Shown here one piece after another: positions 1 through 11,264 of a stretch of DNA of 64,000 bases. Under the pieces are notes generated by a model, which was not told the origin of the DNA, ran no database searches, and was given only the letters and a program-made list of their open reading frames with translations. The stretch covers positions 37,882,142 through 37,946,141 of the forward strand of contig NC_051072.1 of the NCBI RefSeq assembly GCF_004664715.2, given 5' to 3'. Position 1 is the stretch's first letter. The number at the start of each line of letters is the position of its first letter. Origin of the DNA: Peromyscus leucopus (lineage: Eukaryota; Chordata; Mammalia; Rodentia; Cricetidae). Both the position numbers and the translations under genes were made by a program.

Positions 1-780
1 TCTGTCCTAGCATTCATTAGATTTAGATGATTGCTTATCATTTCTTTGTTTGAGTGAGTCATGCCTGATCTAATTTGTTTTTTTATTATAAACACTTGAA
101 AATCTTACATAACCATTTCCCTAGCATGACTGTTACCTCCTTCCATTATATTTTTAATTAAATTTTTGAGAGAGCAGTGAACTTTATATTATTGTATTTC
201 ATATGTTTATGAAAAGACATTCAGACAACACTGTGCAGAGATCTTAGACTACTCCATGCTCCTATTTGTTAGATCTCTTTAAAGAAAACCCAATGTTCTA
301 TAATCAGTTTCAACTCCCAATTTGTATCAATGTAATAAGTATCTTAATATGGAATTCAGCTCACTTTGATGTGCTACATTTTAGTATATGAATAAATAAG
401 AGTACACAGACCTTGATTTCTCCTTTCAGAGTGCAGTTTGAAATGCTCGTGTTACCTCTAAGTTCCATATCCGAAGCTGTAGGGTGGATTAGGTCACAAT
501 GCTCTTTCTTTGTCTTAAGTCTGTGCGGAAATTGAAAACCCTTCTTCCCTAACATATGCCCTGTTTGCATTTCCCCCCCTTTCCATCAGCTCCTTCCCTA
601 CCTCTCCCCTGCTTCTTAGGCTGTGATGGCTGGGATAGCTGCATCTCATCAAGATTTATATATTGTAGCTTAAATCCCATTGATAGTTTTAAGAGATGAT
701 GGTTTGGGGGAAGTGAGAAGGTTATCACAGCTCTATTCATGAGCAGAATTGGTCCTCTCATCAAGGAGGAGGCTTTAGAA
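1..780. other. Unannotated AT-rich DNA
   Basis: I see no repeat that I can name and no credible coding frame. The two short minus-strand open frames here (69 and 71 codons) show no domain, signal peptide or biased composition suggesting a protein. The DNA is AT-rich and looks like ordinary intergenic or intronic sequence. Confidence 0.5.
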
Positions 781-985
781 ATCTTCTTGGCCTTTCATCT
801 TTTCTGTCATGTCAGGACACAGGGCAATACACCATCTTGGAGGCAAAGCCTGGACCCTTACTAGACAATGAGCCTGCTATCAACTTGATCTTAGACTTTC
901 TAATATTCAGCACTTTCAGGAATAATTTTTTCAACTATTTGTAAGTTGTCCAATTTGTGGTGTTTGTTATAACAGGAATCTATTA
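780..985 (+). mobile_element. MaLR (MST/MLT1-type) LTR fragment, 3' half
   Basis: The stretch follows, in order, the 3' half of an MST/MLT1 MaLR LTR. It has a degenerate match to the 'ccatgtgaggacacag' region, then an AT-rich part and a tail resembling 'attctgttatagcaac' (here tgtttgttataacagg). It is heavily diverged, as expected for an old mammalian element. The 5' half is absent or unrecognisable. Subfamily is not resolved. Confidence 0.5.
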
Positions 986-1914
986 AGGTACAGGTTTACT
1001 TTCTATCTAGACATTGATTTGGCAGTTCCTTACAGTTCAAGCCTGAACTTATTCCTCTTAAATCACCAGGTGTGTTATCCTTAGACAATACTATCCATTT
1101 GTATGGTCTTGACTACACATATGTATGGAGAATTTATGGTCTTTGCCGTGGACCACTTATCCGATTTCCCGTTTTGTGTATTAGAATACATGAATACCAT
1201 ATGATGTTTCCACTTGAACGATTCAAAGCCACCACAAACATCATGTTAACAATGTGTCCAAAGGGCTTCCTCCACACAGCTGGGGAGTCCCTGGGAAAAT
1301 TCATCTTTTCGTGTTCATTTTTGGTTTCTGTGAACTGTGAGGCAAGATTTCCTTTAGAAAGATGTTCATCTCTTCCTTTATCTTTTGATTGAGTACTTAC
1401 CCTATGGCCAAAGGTAGCTCAAAAAATAAGCTAGGAAAGTTAATAGGGTTAAATATTTAGCAATCCAGTAACAAACCATTAATCAATAAGGAATTGGAGT
1501 TGGTAGATAAGTGTCCATGCTTTTTCATTAGTTGGAAAGAATATTTAGATTTTTGTCACATTCTCTGAGAAGTCCTGTGGGTTTGGGCAAGGGTTCCAAA
1601 TGGTAACAAACAACTTATTAATATGCCCTTTATTAGTTTCCTTCATTACTTTCCTACTGTGCTTATTGGATCAGTTCCAAAATTATTTTAATCCAAATTC
1701 TTTTCTTGGGGTATGATTTTTGAAAAACCCAAAGCATTTTAACTTTGGTGGGGATGTATAGTCCTTTCTGATGATATGAATTTCTTTCTTCTAAATAACC
1801 CACACATGGGTGGGGTTGTTGAGCATATATTTATACTTCATTTTGGGCAAAGCACTATGGAAAGCACCAGATGAAAGAGAATGGGAATATTTAAATGGTC
1901 AGTGTAAGAGTCTT
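986..1914. other. Unannotated stretch
   Basis: No repeat or gene recognised. A 106-codon plus-strand frame at 1072-1392 (MLSLDNTIHLYGLDY...) has no motif I recognise and no splice or promoter context, so I do not call it coding. Confidence 0.4.
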
Positions 1915-2325
1915 TGCTGTGGGATGGTCTGTATGTCAAATTGTTCTGATTGGTCAATAAATAAAACACTGATTTGCCAGTGGCCAAGCAGGAAGTAGGT
2001 GGCCAGGCAGGAAGTAGGTGGGACAAGGAGAGAGGAGAATTCTGGGAAGCGGAAGGCTGAGGCAGAGAGAGACACTGCCAGCTGCCGCCATGACCAGCAG
2101 CATGTGAAGACGCCGGTAAGCCACCAGCCACGTGGCAAGGTATAGATTTATGGAAATGGATTAATTTAAGCTATAAGAACAGTTAGCAAGAAGCCTGCCA
2201 CGGCCATACAGTTTGTAAGCAATATAAGTCTCTGTGTTTACTTGGTTGGGTCTGAGCGGCTGTGGGACTGGCGGGTGACAAAGATTTGTCCTGACTGTGG
2301 GCAAGGCAGGAAAACTCTAGCTACA
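1915..2325 (+). mobile_element. Solo LTR, copy 1 of a rodent ERV family (ERVK-like)
   Basis: The element begins TGCTGTGGGATGG and ends CTCTAGCTACA, so it has TG...CA termini. It is flanked by AGTCTT (1909-1914) and AGTTTT (2326-2331), a 6 bp target duplication with one mismatch; 6 bp is typical of ERVK/ERV2 elements. A near-identical copy lies at 57229-57617. There is an ATTGG (inverted CCAAT) box at 1949-1953 and a second, damaged one at 1972. An internal short tandem duplication of ggcaggaagtaggtgg (about 1985-2021) makes this copy longer than copy 2 (411 against 389 bp). No internal viral genes flank it, so it is a solo LTR. The cricetid assignment is from memory. Confidence 0.85.
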
Positions 2326-2424
2326 AGTTTTGTCAATAGATATAATTATCAGCTAAACAATCTGGAAATGATAAGTAACTATAATGGCAACTCTTGGCCA
2401 TCACTATCCTACCAAAGGGTTTTC

Positions 2425-2570
2425 TTCTATTCTGGTGCTGTCCAATAGAAATGTCTGCAGTCATGGGAGTGTTGCACATCTGCATCAGCCATTTTTTTGG
2501 CAGCCATGAGCTACACATGCAGCAGAGCTAACCTGTCATTTAGAATGGGCCTTGTATGAGCAAAGAACTA
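2425..2570 (+). mobile_element. DNA-transposon relic (MER type)
   Basis: The phrase gctgtccaatagaaatgt at about 2437 is the terminal motif of a common mammalian non-autonomous DNA transposon with inverted ends. The sequence that follows (catgagctacacatgcag) is compatible but diverged. The 3' inverted terminus is not seen. The family name is not resolved. Confidence 0.4.
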
Positions 2571-2779
2571 TGTTTTATTTTTGTTTAACTGTAATGAATA
2601 TAACAGATACACGGAGCTGGAACTTGCCATATTAGATACTGTATTTCTAAAGGTTTCTGTCCTAGCAAGTGATGTTGCCTTTTATTATATGAGCCATGCT
2701 CTCAAGAGTCCACCCCAAACCCCTCCCACCCCAAGTGCAGTTAATCATGTTATTTTAGTTCTTGCACCTATCTTTCCTA

Positions 2780-3060
2780 TTGCAAACTATGCTTCTATTT
2801 CACCTTGGCTCCTGGAATATCCTTTTATTTTCCTCTCTCTAGTCATCCTTCACTCCTTATAATCAGTTTACTCCCCTATAGCTTTTCAAAAGATAACTTA
2901 TTGTTGTTATTGTTGGCAACTTAAATCATTCTAATGACTTCTCATTGTTTCTATGTTAAATCCCTGTACTCTGAACACAGCCTGGAAGAAGTCTTTTGTA
3001 TGCTGTCCCTTCTTGCCTTCTAATTTCTCCTTTTGGGCACATATTTCTCCCGAAAGCAAA
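2780..3060 (+). mobile_element. LINE-2 relic
   Basis: The segments ttggctcctggaatatcc and cttctaatttctccttttg, with the intervening order, resemble the 3' part of mammalian L2, for example the 'tgcctggaacgctcttcc' region. It is strongly diverged. No open reading frame is left. Confidence 0.4.
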
Positions 3061-4514
3061 ATGCCAACAAAGGTCAAATTTTCATTCACTTTATTCATTA
3101 ATCTACTAGTGTGCCATACATCTCTTAATAAAAAATTATTTCACATGTACTTATTTCAGGCACCTACTTTAAGAGTGTTGTTTGGGGAAATCATCTACCA
3201 TACAAGTCAAGATTGTTTCTAGCATGCTAACAGAAGAAAGTCTTGGCATTGAAATGTGTTGCTGATACTGGAAGCCATTACTAATGGTTTTGGATGAAGA
3301 GATATTTACGAAGGTCAAAAAAGGTCAAAGCTTTGGAGGAATTATCGATTTAGTATGGACTGTAAAATATTCAGAGTGTGGTATGCAAAATTTTAGTATT
3401 GGGAGAAATGAATTTTTTTTAAAAGGAGAAGAGCTACATTTATAAGTTTATATGTGTATGTACATATGCAACAATAATAACTAAAGAATAAGAAGCCATG
3501 AATCTTAGGAGTTCAAGAGGATAAAGTGGCGAGAGGAGAGTGGTGTAAATACAGCACTCATATGTAAAATTCCCAAAATTAGGTGAAATTTAGGAAGATC
3601 TTGGATGGAGGGAAGTGAGAGACATCTCCATGCCTGCAGGTGGAGTTATGCTGTGAGCAAGAAGATGAAAGGAAGGATTAGTCTGAAGAGATAATCTAGA
3701 TAATTCAGGAAATGGTAACCATGAAAGAGTGTCACCTTCAGTTTAGAGAAACTGACCTGCAGTCATATTGAAATACATGTATATTGTATGTAGAAAGCAT
3801 AGACTTAAAAGTGATGTATATAATGAATATATAATCACTAGTAGGATGAGGGCAAAAATGTGCCTGGTATTAAAAAAAAGAAAGTCACAAATATGAAAAG
3901 GGGGAGTCTTCTGACTGGGAGATAAAAATAGGAAAACAGGAATGATGATCTCAGAATGTGAGTAAACTTGAATTTCACAAAGGGGCGGATTGTACATGCC
4001 TACATCATTTCATCACATGGAGTGTGAATTCCATGATCCATCACAACGGAAATAGTTAGTGACCCATACAAATACCTGAGTGTCCTAAGAGATGCTTTTA
4101 CAAGGTAAGACTAGGATGTAGCAAAGAGAAAATCCTCTGAGAATGAAAACATAGCCATAGAGGGCTTTTGTTTTGTTTTGTTTTTTAAGAGAGAAAGTTG
4201 ACAGGGTAATTTTTCTTTGAGGACATTTCATTTTACCCATGTTCCAAGCCCTGTTTGTTGCCTTGCATCTTAGGATGCAGCATTTGTGAGAGAGGCAGCC
4301 TATGCTATATAGGTGATGGTCTGAACTCCAACCAGGCAGTCTGTTCCCCAAGTCTTTTCCTCAGAAACACTGCTTCTAAATTGTTATTTTCAAAATATCT
4401 CAAGGAGATGTTTTTATAAGATCCGGTTAATTTTTAATATTTGTAACAATGCTCTTTATTTTTCTCAAGAGTTAATTATGTTTATTATTGTTGTTTTATT
4501 TTTAATTTGACTTT
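3061..4514. other. Unannotated AT-rich DNA
   Basis: No named repeat or gene is seen. The sequence is AT-rich with short homopurine patches. The 84- and 88-codon minus-strand frames have no recognisable features. Confidence 0.4.
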
Positions 4515-4655
4515 TGAAAAAAATTATCTGAGGTAGCCCAGGCTACCTTCTAAAGGACTAGGTACCTGAGAATATTCTTGAACTCTTGATCATTCTGCCT
4601 CTATCTCCCATGTCCTGAACTTACAGTTTTGTACTACCACACTTGTCATGATAAA
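4515..4655 (-). repeat. B1-like SINE, old, antisense
   Basis: Reads as a reversed 7SL-derived SINE: tagcccaggctaccttct, then cttgaactcttgatcattct, gcctctatctccc and gtactaccacacttg. These are the usual antisense B1/PB1 landmarks in the right order, but diverged. Confidence 0.6.
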
Positions 4656-4675
4656 TCACACTTTAAAAGAAGGGT

Positions 4676-4771
4676 TTTGAGTTCAAGTCCTGATCTACAG
4701 AGTGAGTTCCAGGACAGTCAAAGCCACACAGAGAAACACTATCTCAAAAAAATAAAAGAAAACAAAAAAAA
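4676..4771 (+). repeat. B1 SINE, 3' half
   Basis: Shows the B1 3' half: ttgagttcaagtcctgat, ctacagagtgagttccagg, cacacagagaaacactat, then a poly(A)-rich tail at 4745-4771. The 5' half, with the RNA polymerase III A box, is missing. Confidence 0.8.
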
Positions 4772-4794
4772 GTGTTTTGGAGGCATCAATGTCT

Positions 4795-5850
4795 TTTAAA
4801 AAGTATGTTCATTAGCTCTTTGACAATTTCATTCATGTTTAAATCACAGTCTTCTCCTCTTCTCCAATTCTTCCCAGATACTCCCATTCCTTATCTACCC
4901 AATATTGTGTCCTTTTGCTTTAAATAAGCCCATTATGACATATTGGTGCCACCTAAATATTCTTTCATGTGTGGCCTTTCACTGGAGCATAGTTGACTTA
5001 CCATAGGCTACACTCTTACAGAAAATGAATTCTCCCCATCCAAGCAGCCATTAATTACTACTAGCTCTTCAACTAAGAGTAGGATTTCATGCCTACTTCC
5101 CCTCTCCATACAAGGATTTTGTCTGGCTTATGCTTTCACAGGTCTTGTGCATGCTTTCACAACCCCTGTGAGTTCATTTGTGCAACTGCTTTGTTTTGTT
5201 CAGAAATCAATTTCATTGTAGTCATCCACTGCCTCTGGCTCTCACACTCTTTCTGCCATGATCCTTGAGCACTTCAAGGAGGAGGAGGATAAAATGCCAT
5301 ATATTTGTTCCATTTAGGATGGAGCATCCCACAGTCTCTTATTTTCTGTATCTCTGGCAGTTATGGGTCTCTGTGCTCATCACTATCTACTACAAATGGA
5401 AGCTTGTCTGATAAGTGTTTAGAGACATATTAATCAATGGGTATAATGATAAGCCATTAGGAAGCAGTTGTATGCTGTGTTTTTTTAGAAGAATACTAGT
5501 ATTGGATTCTTCACCAAAGGACCCATGACTCATCTGGCTATAGGTGCTATTTGAGTGGCTGCAGACTGGCCGGGACACAGAAAAACTTCTGACTACATAT
5601 AGGTTCTTGGCCTGATAAGGGTGTTAGGTATGAGTTTCATCTTATGGAGCGGGACTTAAATCCAAAAAGAAAGTGTATGGTTACTCCCATGACATTCATG
5701 CCACAATTGCACAAATTAGCATGTCTTATTAGACAAGACATTGTTGTAGCTCATGAGGCTGACAGCTGGGTAAGACCTTTCTCCTCCAATAGCATGAAGT
5801 ACCTCCAGCACTATGAAATCTAGCCAGTAGGGCTGAAGATTCTAGGTCAT
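4795..5850 (-). mobile_element. Old rodent LINE-1 3'-region relic, antisense
   Basis: Begins with a diverged match to the antisense LINE-1 3' UTR (tttgacaatttcattcatg, cccagatactcccattcc, cattggtgccacc-like). It runs into tcatgaggctgacagctgg and ctccagcactatgaaatc, both of which I know from a common rodent LINE-1 3' region. Many indels. The 62-codon minus-strand frame inside it is not informative. Confidence 0.5.
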
Positions 5851-7159
5851 CATGTCGTGCCTCGAGAAGAGATATGAATTAAGGGGGGACTTTCTAAAGC
5901 AATAGGTATCAGTGGTGAGACTGTGAGGATTGAGGCTTTCAATTCACCTGTGTGTCTCACTCCAATGAGAACCCAAACCAGCTACAACCATGATGTTCAT
6001 TGCAATTCATTGATATTTTTTATTAACTGAAGAAATTATTGCCAAAAATAAGATGATTAAAAATAACTTTTATTATCTTGTTCAGAAAAGTAGAAAAAAT
6101 TTAAGTAGCTTATTCAGCTAACCCCATTATTCCTTCTCAGTAGACATGTCTGTCTTCAAGGCATACCTAATAACTACTATTCTAGACTCCCTTCCAAATT
6201 TTACCTGACCCTACCCATAATAACAATTTTGCCATGACCTTCATTCAGTCCCAGTCAAGCTCCTTCATGTCTCTGTCCCCACCAGTGAGTGATTCCCCTG
6301 GAACCAGCTTCTGAAGCCCCATCCATGCCTTGTCTTCTGTTTCTATCTAAGATGACATTAAGATGCCATCAAGATCAGAGTCTCCCTTATTTCAACAGGC
6401 AGCACACTTGGCTTTGTTTCATGTAAGGGTTGTTGGCATGGTCCTTTCAGGGAATCAACTGATTAATATTCCTATGTGTTTCTCAGTAGTATCCCTGTGT
6501 GTTCATTACCTAGTATCTCCAGAAGATGCCTCTGTGTACATACAGAGACTGTGAAACATATTAGAAGTTAGCAAAAGGTTGAGAAATATATGTAAGCAGT
6601 AAATGTTTATGTATTGCTTTCTTCTGATTAACACTTAGATTTATTTCTTCACAGAAAGCATACAATAATTGGAAATTTTTTTCTGGGATCCATTGCCATG
6701 TTAAGAGGTCATGTTTGGTGGTCATAGAGAATATTATATTCATTCAGTACCACTTCAACTGCAAAGAGACAATGGTTTCATGAAAGTTGAAGAAAGTTTG
6801 ATTTGACTTTTGGTGGGGGAGTCAATAAGCTGTAACCAAACAGGAGCCTGTACAATTAACAACTCTCTCCATGTACATGTCTACTGATGCAATTCTGAAA
6901 AATGTACTTGCTGCAGCTTTGTAGGTATTTTATGCTTTTTCATATTGTGTTTGTAATTTATGTAGAGACCAGAATTACCATCCATTGGCATGTGGTGTAG
7001 GCAACATATTTATACTTCATTTTGACTTATACTGGCAAAATGGGAGAAAGGCATTTTCTTAATTCATTTTACTGGAGCTCAAGTCTGGTCTCCCCAAGGA
7101 ACTCTACCTGGGCTCTAGTAAAATTATCTAGGAAAAAATATCTACTTAAAACATTAGTA
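5851..7159. other. Unannotated stretch
   Basis: No repeat is confidently recognised; parts of 6125-6340 have a weak L2-like look. There is no coding frame with recognisable content. Confidence 0.35.
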
Positions 7160-7650
7160 AATGGAAATAGATGATGGCAGCCAACATTCACTAAGGATTT
7201 ACTAAATTCTGGAAAGGCATTATGTTAAGTCTTTAACTGTATCATTAAATTATACCTTTACAACATTTCTACATCTATGCTTTATACCATTGCATGGATT
7301 ATTGCTTAAGGCTTTAAAACTTAAACTAAAGACTGGAGAGATAGCTTGGTGGTTAAGAGTGTGTACTGTTCTCACAGAAGATCCACATTTGGTTCCTAGC
7401 ACCTGTGGGAGGGAGTAACAACTGTCTGTAACTCAAGAACCATTAATCTAATGCCCTTTTCTGAATCCCCAAAGCACTTACACTCACATGTACACACAGG
7501 CACATACACACATAATTAAAGACAACATAAATCAATCTAAATTAAATATGTAATTAAATAAATAACCTTCCCAAGGTCAGACACATAATAGATTGGTACT
7601 TAGGATTCCACTGCCTTCTTGCTTGATCATAGATTTGTTGTTACTAAAGT
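7160..7650 (-). repeat. MIR SINE, antisense, split by a B2
   Basis: The left part (7165-7325) reads like an antisense MIR 5' portion with Ala/Thr-rich AT drift. The right part (7562-7640) has aaccttcccaaggtcagac and taggattccactgcc, the antisense MIR core. A B2 SINE sits between the two halves, so the MIR was present first. Confidence 0.55.
7331..7565 (+). repeat. B2 SINE
   Basis: Starts gactggagagatagcttgg, the tRNA-derived B2 head with A-box-like and B-box-like parts (tggttaagagtgtgt, ggttcctagcacctg). It continues through the body to an A-rich tail at about 7515-7565. Diverged from the consensus, so not young. It interrupts an older MIR. Confidence 0.85.
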
Positions 7651-8246
7651 GTATTATAGAAAACAAGCTGTCTAAACCAAGGACTGCACCTAATTTGTAT
7701 TTTTCCTTGACTGAGTACGTCTGCACACATATTACCCATGATGTGGTGATGCTGTGGTTGATTCAGAATGCTCTGAAGCAATGGGAACAGATGGACACTC
7801 AGTGAGTAGTGAGGGGAAAGATAGAAAACTGGATGCAAATGCTTTGTACTTCTTCTTGGGAATGTGAGTGGGCTAGCCGGGTCATCACTGACAAAACCCA
7901 AAGGAGCCAAGTTTCTGTGGATGATTTAATAAACTTTTATTTTCTGTGTTCTTATTGTGGGCCAGACATTGTGCCAGTTGTCATGGAAGCAAAGCTGAGA
8001 TAAATATTCCTTTATTTCAGGTTGAGAGAGAGAGAAAGGGAGGAAGGGAGGAAGAGCTGGGGGGTGAGGTGGGTTAAACTGAAAGTTTAGAAGCAGAATG
8101 TCTAGAAATGGACAATAGGTACAAAAGTAATTCAGTTAAGAAAAGTTGTTCTCAGAAGGTTGCATTAGACATTTGGTTGCATTAGAAAAATTTGCTATAC
8201 ATCAGAACAAAAATGAATGCTGGCCTAAGATCACACCATACATGTA

Positions 8247-8612
8247 TGTCTTAGGGTTTCTATTGCTGTGAAGAGACACCATGACTCCAGCAACTCTTAT
8301 AGAGAAATACATTTAATTGGGGCTGGCTTATGGTTTCAGAGGTTTAGTCCATTGTCATCATGGTGGGAAGCATGATGTAATGCAGGCAGACATGGTGCTG
8401 GAGAAGTAGCTGAGAGTTCTACATCTGGATCCGCAGGCAGCAGGAAGAGAGAATGAGATACACTAGATCTGGTTTGAGCTTCTGAGAGCTCAAAGCTCAC
8501 TGCCAGTGACATGCTTCCTCCAACAACACCACACCTACTCTGACTAGAACACACCTCCTAATAGTGCCAGTCCCTATCAGCCTATGAGGACATTTTCATT
8601 CAAACTACCATA
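8247..8612 (-). mobile_element. ORR1-like MaLR LTR, antisense
   Basis: On the plus strand it opens tgtcttagggtttctattg and closes cattcaaactacca, the reverse of an LTR that starts TGTGGTGGTTTGAATG and ends CTAAGACA. Body landmarks are present: catgactccagcaactctta, gcagacatggtgctggag and acctcctaatagtgccag. MaLR LTRs of this type are widespread in rodents. A clear target duplication is not seen. Confidence 0.8.
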
Positions 8613-8789
8613 GTATATGGATGCAAATTAACTTCAAATTGATGCAAGTGCTTTCAAAACAAAAAGTTTTTTTCCTTTTTTTTGTGTGTGAGAGATAGGC
8701 TGAGTATGCTATGGGATAGGGAGGAGGAAATGGAAGCCACCTTTACTTGTTCAGGAGATGAAGGAAAGGTAGATTCTATAGCCCCTTCC

Positions 8790-9100
8790 CATTCCTCAAG
8801 GCCCCTTCCTCCTTGAGGTTCAACTGCTCACTCCTTCACTCCACCAGCTGCTTTGGCCATGTTACTGCTCTTCATACACACCAGGCAACTTTTCATCAAG
8901 CTCTTTGCTCTGGCTGTTCCCTCTGCCTAGAATCCTCTTCTTACCTGCAACACTAGCTTCCTCACCTCCTCCAAGCACTGGCTTAGTTCTCTGCTTCTCA
9001 CAGAGAGCTTCTCTAAAAATGCCATTTAAGTTGGCAGTAACTCTAGCTGGCGTTACCTCCCTTTGTTTTTCCAACTGGATATTTCCTCCTACTTATTCAT
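8790..9100 (+). mobile_element. LINE-2 relic, 3' region
   Basis: The run tctggctgttccctctgc, ctagaatcctcttctta and the following cacctcctccaag match the L2 3' UTR in order. No reading frame remains. The short open frames here are chance. Confidence 0.75.
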
Positions 9101-9110
9101 ATTATAAAAC

Positions 9111-9111
9111 T

Positions 9112-9164
<53 letters not shown>
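9111..9164. repeat. (TC)n microsatellite
   Basis: An almost pure CT dinucleotide array of about 54 bp. Confidence 0.98.
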
Positions 9165-9168
<4 letters not shown>

Positions 9169-9274
9169 GTTATGTTTCAAACCAAGCCTTGCACAAGTTA
9201 GGCAAGATTCTACTATATCCCAGCTAAATATATGTGAATACATGTGTGTATATGCATGTGTCTGTCTGCCTGCC

Positions 9275-9281
9275 TATCTAT

Positions 9282-9332
<51 letters not shown>
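9275..9332. repeat. (TATC)n tetranucleotide microsatellite
   Basis: About 14 TATC units preceded by a degenerate TGTC/TGCC stretch. Apparent YLSIYLSI protein frames across it are the translated repeat. Confidence 0.98.
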
Positions 9333-9394
9333 ATCCTTCACCAACAGTCCACCAAATGGAGACCAAGCATTCAACTATATGAGCCTAGTATAGT

Positions 9395-10030
9395 CATTTT
9401 CACTCAAACAACCACAAGGCATCTTGCTGAACTCGGAGCTTGCTTGCAACAAGCAAACTTCAGTGATTTTCCTATCTCCACCCCTGGCACTGTTGAGGTT
9501 ACAGGTGCACTTCTGGCTTTTTATGTGGAAGTTTGTAGCAGGAATCTTAAAATGTCTCAACAGTTCCTCAGCTGATCCTGTTTCCTCAGACTGGAAGTCT
9601 CTGAGTCCTCATCCAGAATGGGTCTCAGCTGAACTGTTGCTCAAAAGCCTAAAAGCTTAACCAGCCAAATGCTGCTAGTTCCTGGTCCTCACGCCTTATA
9701 TACCTTTTTGCTATCTGCCATCACTCCCTGGGATTAAAGGCTCACTTCTGGGATTAAAGGCGTGAGTCACCATGCTTGGCTGTATCCTTGTGGCCTTGAA
9801 CTCACAGAGATCCAGACAAATTTCTTCCTCTGGAATGCTAGGATTAAAGGTGTGTGCTACCACTGCCTAACCTCTATGTTTAATATTGTGGCTGTTCTAT
9901 CTCTGACCCCAGACAAGTTTATTAGGGTGCACAATATTTTGGAGAACACAATACCACCACAGGAGTTAGGGATTTGAACTCATAACCTCAGGTTTGTCAG
10001 TAAGCCCTCTTGCCCCCTGAGTCATTTCCC
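9395..10030 (-). repeat. B4-type SINE, antisense, split by an LTR
   Basis: The left part ends gttacaggtgcacttctgg, ctttttatgtggaagtt. The right part resumes agggatttgaactcataacc at 9967. Joined, they follow an antisense B4 (acaggtg...tttatgtgg...gatttgaactca...). The split is by the LTR at 9534-9961, flanked by GAAGTT/GGAGTT. Confidence 0.65.
9534..9961 (-). mobile_element. B1-carrying LTR, copy A (ERVK-like)
   Basis: On the plus strand it runs from TGTAGCAGGAATC to ATACCACCACA, giving TG...CA ends. It is flanked by GAAGTT (9528-9533) and GGAGTT (9962-9967), a 6 bp duplication with one mismatch. It has the same structure as 43732-44218 but lacks about 90 bp near its left end. In the middle (about 9720-9880) is B1-like sequence, read antisense (gggattaaaggcgtgagtc, gggattaaaggtgtgtgct-like), fixed at the same place in the other copies. 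An AATAAA-type signal lies near the other end, read on the minus strand. Confidence 0.8.
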
Positions 10031-10034
10031 TAAC

Positions 10035-10400
10035 CCTGAATTAATTTCCCGTGGTCACTCTAACAAATTACCACAAACACCATGCCCCAAAGCATCACAA
10101 ATGTATTAGTTTTCTTGTTGTGCATGCTAAAAGTACAAAATTAGTTGTAAAGGGGCTAAACCCTGGGTGTCAGCAGGCCCACTCCTGGAGGTTCTAGGGA
10201 AGAATCGATTTCCTTGCCTTTTTAGCTACCAGTGGCTGCTTTGGTCTACTCCACCCCTAGATTTTCAAAGATTCTTCATCTCATACACCTGCGAATTCCT
10301 TTTTATTCTGGAAGGTGTATCACAGTTTTTGGATATGAGACTATGAACACTTTAGGGAGGCCTGTCATTTTTATTACAAGAACTCTTATTCAAGACCCTG
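10035..10400 (-). mobile_element. MLT1-type MaLR LTR, antisense
   Basis: Opens with gtggtcactctaacaaatt, accacaaacaccatgcc, then tcctggaggttctaggga, agaatcgatttccttgcc, the order seen in antisense MLT1 LTRs. Diverged, with no target duplication discernible. Confidence 0.75.
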
Positions 10401-11264
10401 TGCTCTCAAATGTTGAATGTATATGAAATTACTTCACTCATAGAAATAGTCTTGGGTTAATTTAATGTTATGGACAAAATTGCCAGTGAGATGCACACTG
10501 ATCCTATGCCCTATTATGTGTGTGGTCTATTGTAGGCTCTAGCATAGAAAACTCAGAAGCAGGTAAACAAACATGAATAGAGTAACTGTAATACATAGAA
10601 TATACTAATCACATCATCTAATCTAATAAAAAGTAGCTGCAGCAATGGGAATGGAGACCTCTGATGGAGAAACTTAGAGAACTTAACGACAAGAAGGACA
10701 CAAATACATAGGTATCTGAGGGAAGAATATGGAGACTAGAAGAAAATGCAGATTCAAAGGTCCTGAGGCAATAGGGAGCATACATGAGTCCATATGGACA
10801 GAGGCCAGCAGCTGGGTTTGCATTGGAGACACAGGCAGGGGTTCACACACTCAGGCTCTTGGAAGCCTCAGGGAGGAACTCTGGTGGTATGAGGGGAGGT
10901 TGGCCATAGGCCACTGGAAGACTGAGAAGAACTGATGAGATTGTTTGGTGGTGGAAATAAAATATTATTCTGAACAGTTCTGGTTTGAGAGGTAGAATTT
11001 GTAACAGTGTTCCTTCCCATACAAGATGCAGAGAAAAGCAGATATTGGAGAAGACACCAAGATTTCTGTTGACATATTAACTTCAGTATGCTACGAGTCC
11101 TCTCACATCTGTGCTCAGGTGTGTCTGAGACAGAGGGTCTGTCTGGGATACAGCTGTGTGCTGAGGTGTATTCTGTAGTCTGGATGCCAGTTAGAACAGA
11201 GCTGGATGAGGTGATCTGGGGAAGGTAAGAAGGTATATAATATGACTTGGAAAGGATGCAAGCG
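10401..11264. other. Unannotated stretch
   Basis: No repeat recognised. A 141-codon minus-strand frame at 10868-11293 is one of the longer ones. It is Ser/Thr-rich (QITSSSSVLTGIQTTEYTSAHSC) with no domain, and runs into a MIR, so I do not call it a gene. Confidence 0.4.

Noticed and set aside
1827..7024. A 19-base identical word (atatttatacttcattttg) at 1827-1845 and 7006-7024
   Set aside because: AT-rich, and flanks do not align convincingly; may be chance or a decayed repeat.
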